This document shows positions 63,982 through 64,000 of a stretch of 64,000 nt of DNA, in pieces. Made by a program: the position numbers and the translations under genes. Positions within the stretch are counted from its first letter, which is position 1, and every line of letters begins with the position of its first letter. The notes below the pieces were generated by a model. It was not told where the DNA came from. It ran no database searches and saw only the letters and a program-made list of their open reading frames with translations. This DNA is from Alteromonas aestuariivivens (GTDB lineage: Bacteria; Pseudomonadota; Gammaproteobacteria; Enterobacterales; Alteromonadaceae): the NCBI RefSeq assembly GCF_003367475.1, contig NZ_QRHA01000008.1:1-64000 (forward strand), in the 5' to 3' direction.

Positions 63982-64000
63982 GGGCATCATTTGGATGCCC
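63982..64000 (+). terminator. hairpin after pyrE (cut by window edge)
   Basis: GGGCATC (63982-63988) pairs with GATGCCC (63994-64000) with a 5-base loop. The stem ends exactly at the window edge, so a T run cannot be seen, but the position 35 bp after pyrE suits a terminator. Confidence 0.45.

Noticed and set aside
63937..64000. Open frame from ATG 63937 running off the right edge, overlapping pyrE by 11 bp
   Set aside because: The frame runs through a perfect hairpin at 63982-64000 that looks like the pyrE terminator; there is no ribosome site distinct from pyrE coding sequence and only 21 codons are visible.

Overview
The window is chromosomal DNA of a gammaproteobacterium, seen from the neighbourhood of its replication origin. 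Base composition looks near 50% GC by eye (not computed). Gene order combines two known arrangements. The order dnaA-dnaN-recF-gyrB, glyS-glyQ-tag, trkA-rsmB-fmt-def, tsaP-dprA-smg-tsaC-hemF-aroE on one side and rpmH-rnpA-yidD-yidC-mnmE, mnmG-rsmG-parA-parB-atp operon on the other is the one familiar from Pseudomonas. Set into it is a block polA - Spot 42 RNA - engB - (cytochrome c4) - yihI that matches Escherichia coli, and an E. coli-style GATC-dense oriC beside mnmG with mioC nearby. The species cannot be named from this; a free-living, Dam-methylating relative of the Alteromonadales/Oceanospirillales/Cellvibrionales range would fit.

Layout. 1-320: tandem strong promoters and the start of an rRNA leader (boxA) firing leftwards out of the window. 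335-7841: gamma carbonic anhydrase-like protein, aroE, truncated haemoglobin, ompW with FNR/Anr-like sites, then a leftward tsaP-dprA-smg-zinc finger-tsaC-hemF run. 8045-12248: def-fmt-rsmB-trkA. 12414-17206: a five-gene envelope cassette (broken anchored protein, two LPP20-like proteins, a FlgT/CsgG-like lipoprotein, an MltC-like transglycosylase) lying between trkA and trkH. 17212-22646: trkH, elbB, polA (with DnaA boxes at its promoter). 22647-23030: Spot 42 and a second probable small RNA. 23032-30697: engB, cytochrome c4, a small-RNA/small-ORF locus, a methyltransferase, yihI, a DUF2489 protein, tag, glyQS, a lipoprotein. 30923-37129: gyrB-recF-dnaN-dnaA, with two parS sites inside recF. 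37130-37775: a DnaA-box region and the rpmH promoter. 37776-45030: rpmH, rnpA, yidD, yidC, yajQ, mnmE, mioC, a dnaT/dnaC-like helicase-loader pair and a DUF4097-like protein. 45028-45400: the likely oriC. 45549-57077: mnmG, rsmG, parA, parB and the complete F1Fo ATP synthase operon. 57444-61339: less conserved genes (membrane protein, GST, DTW protein, alkyltransferase-like protein, OmpA lipoprotein, SnoaL-like protein). 61422-63947: yicC, rph, pyrE.

How it works together. Initiator (dnaA), clamp (dnaN), helicase-loader candidates (dnaT/dnaC), oriC, ParAB and two parS sites all fall within about 16 kb, so initiation and segregation are encoded together. DnaA boxes also occur at the dnaA upstream region and at the polA promoter. 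Translation genes (def, fmt, rsmB, glyQS, rpmH, rnpA, mnmE, mnmG, tsaC, rsmG) and K+ uptake (trkA, trkH) fill much of the rest. No insertion sequence, prophage, CRISPR array or tRNA gene was seen.
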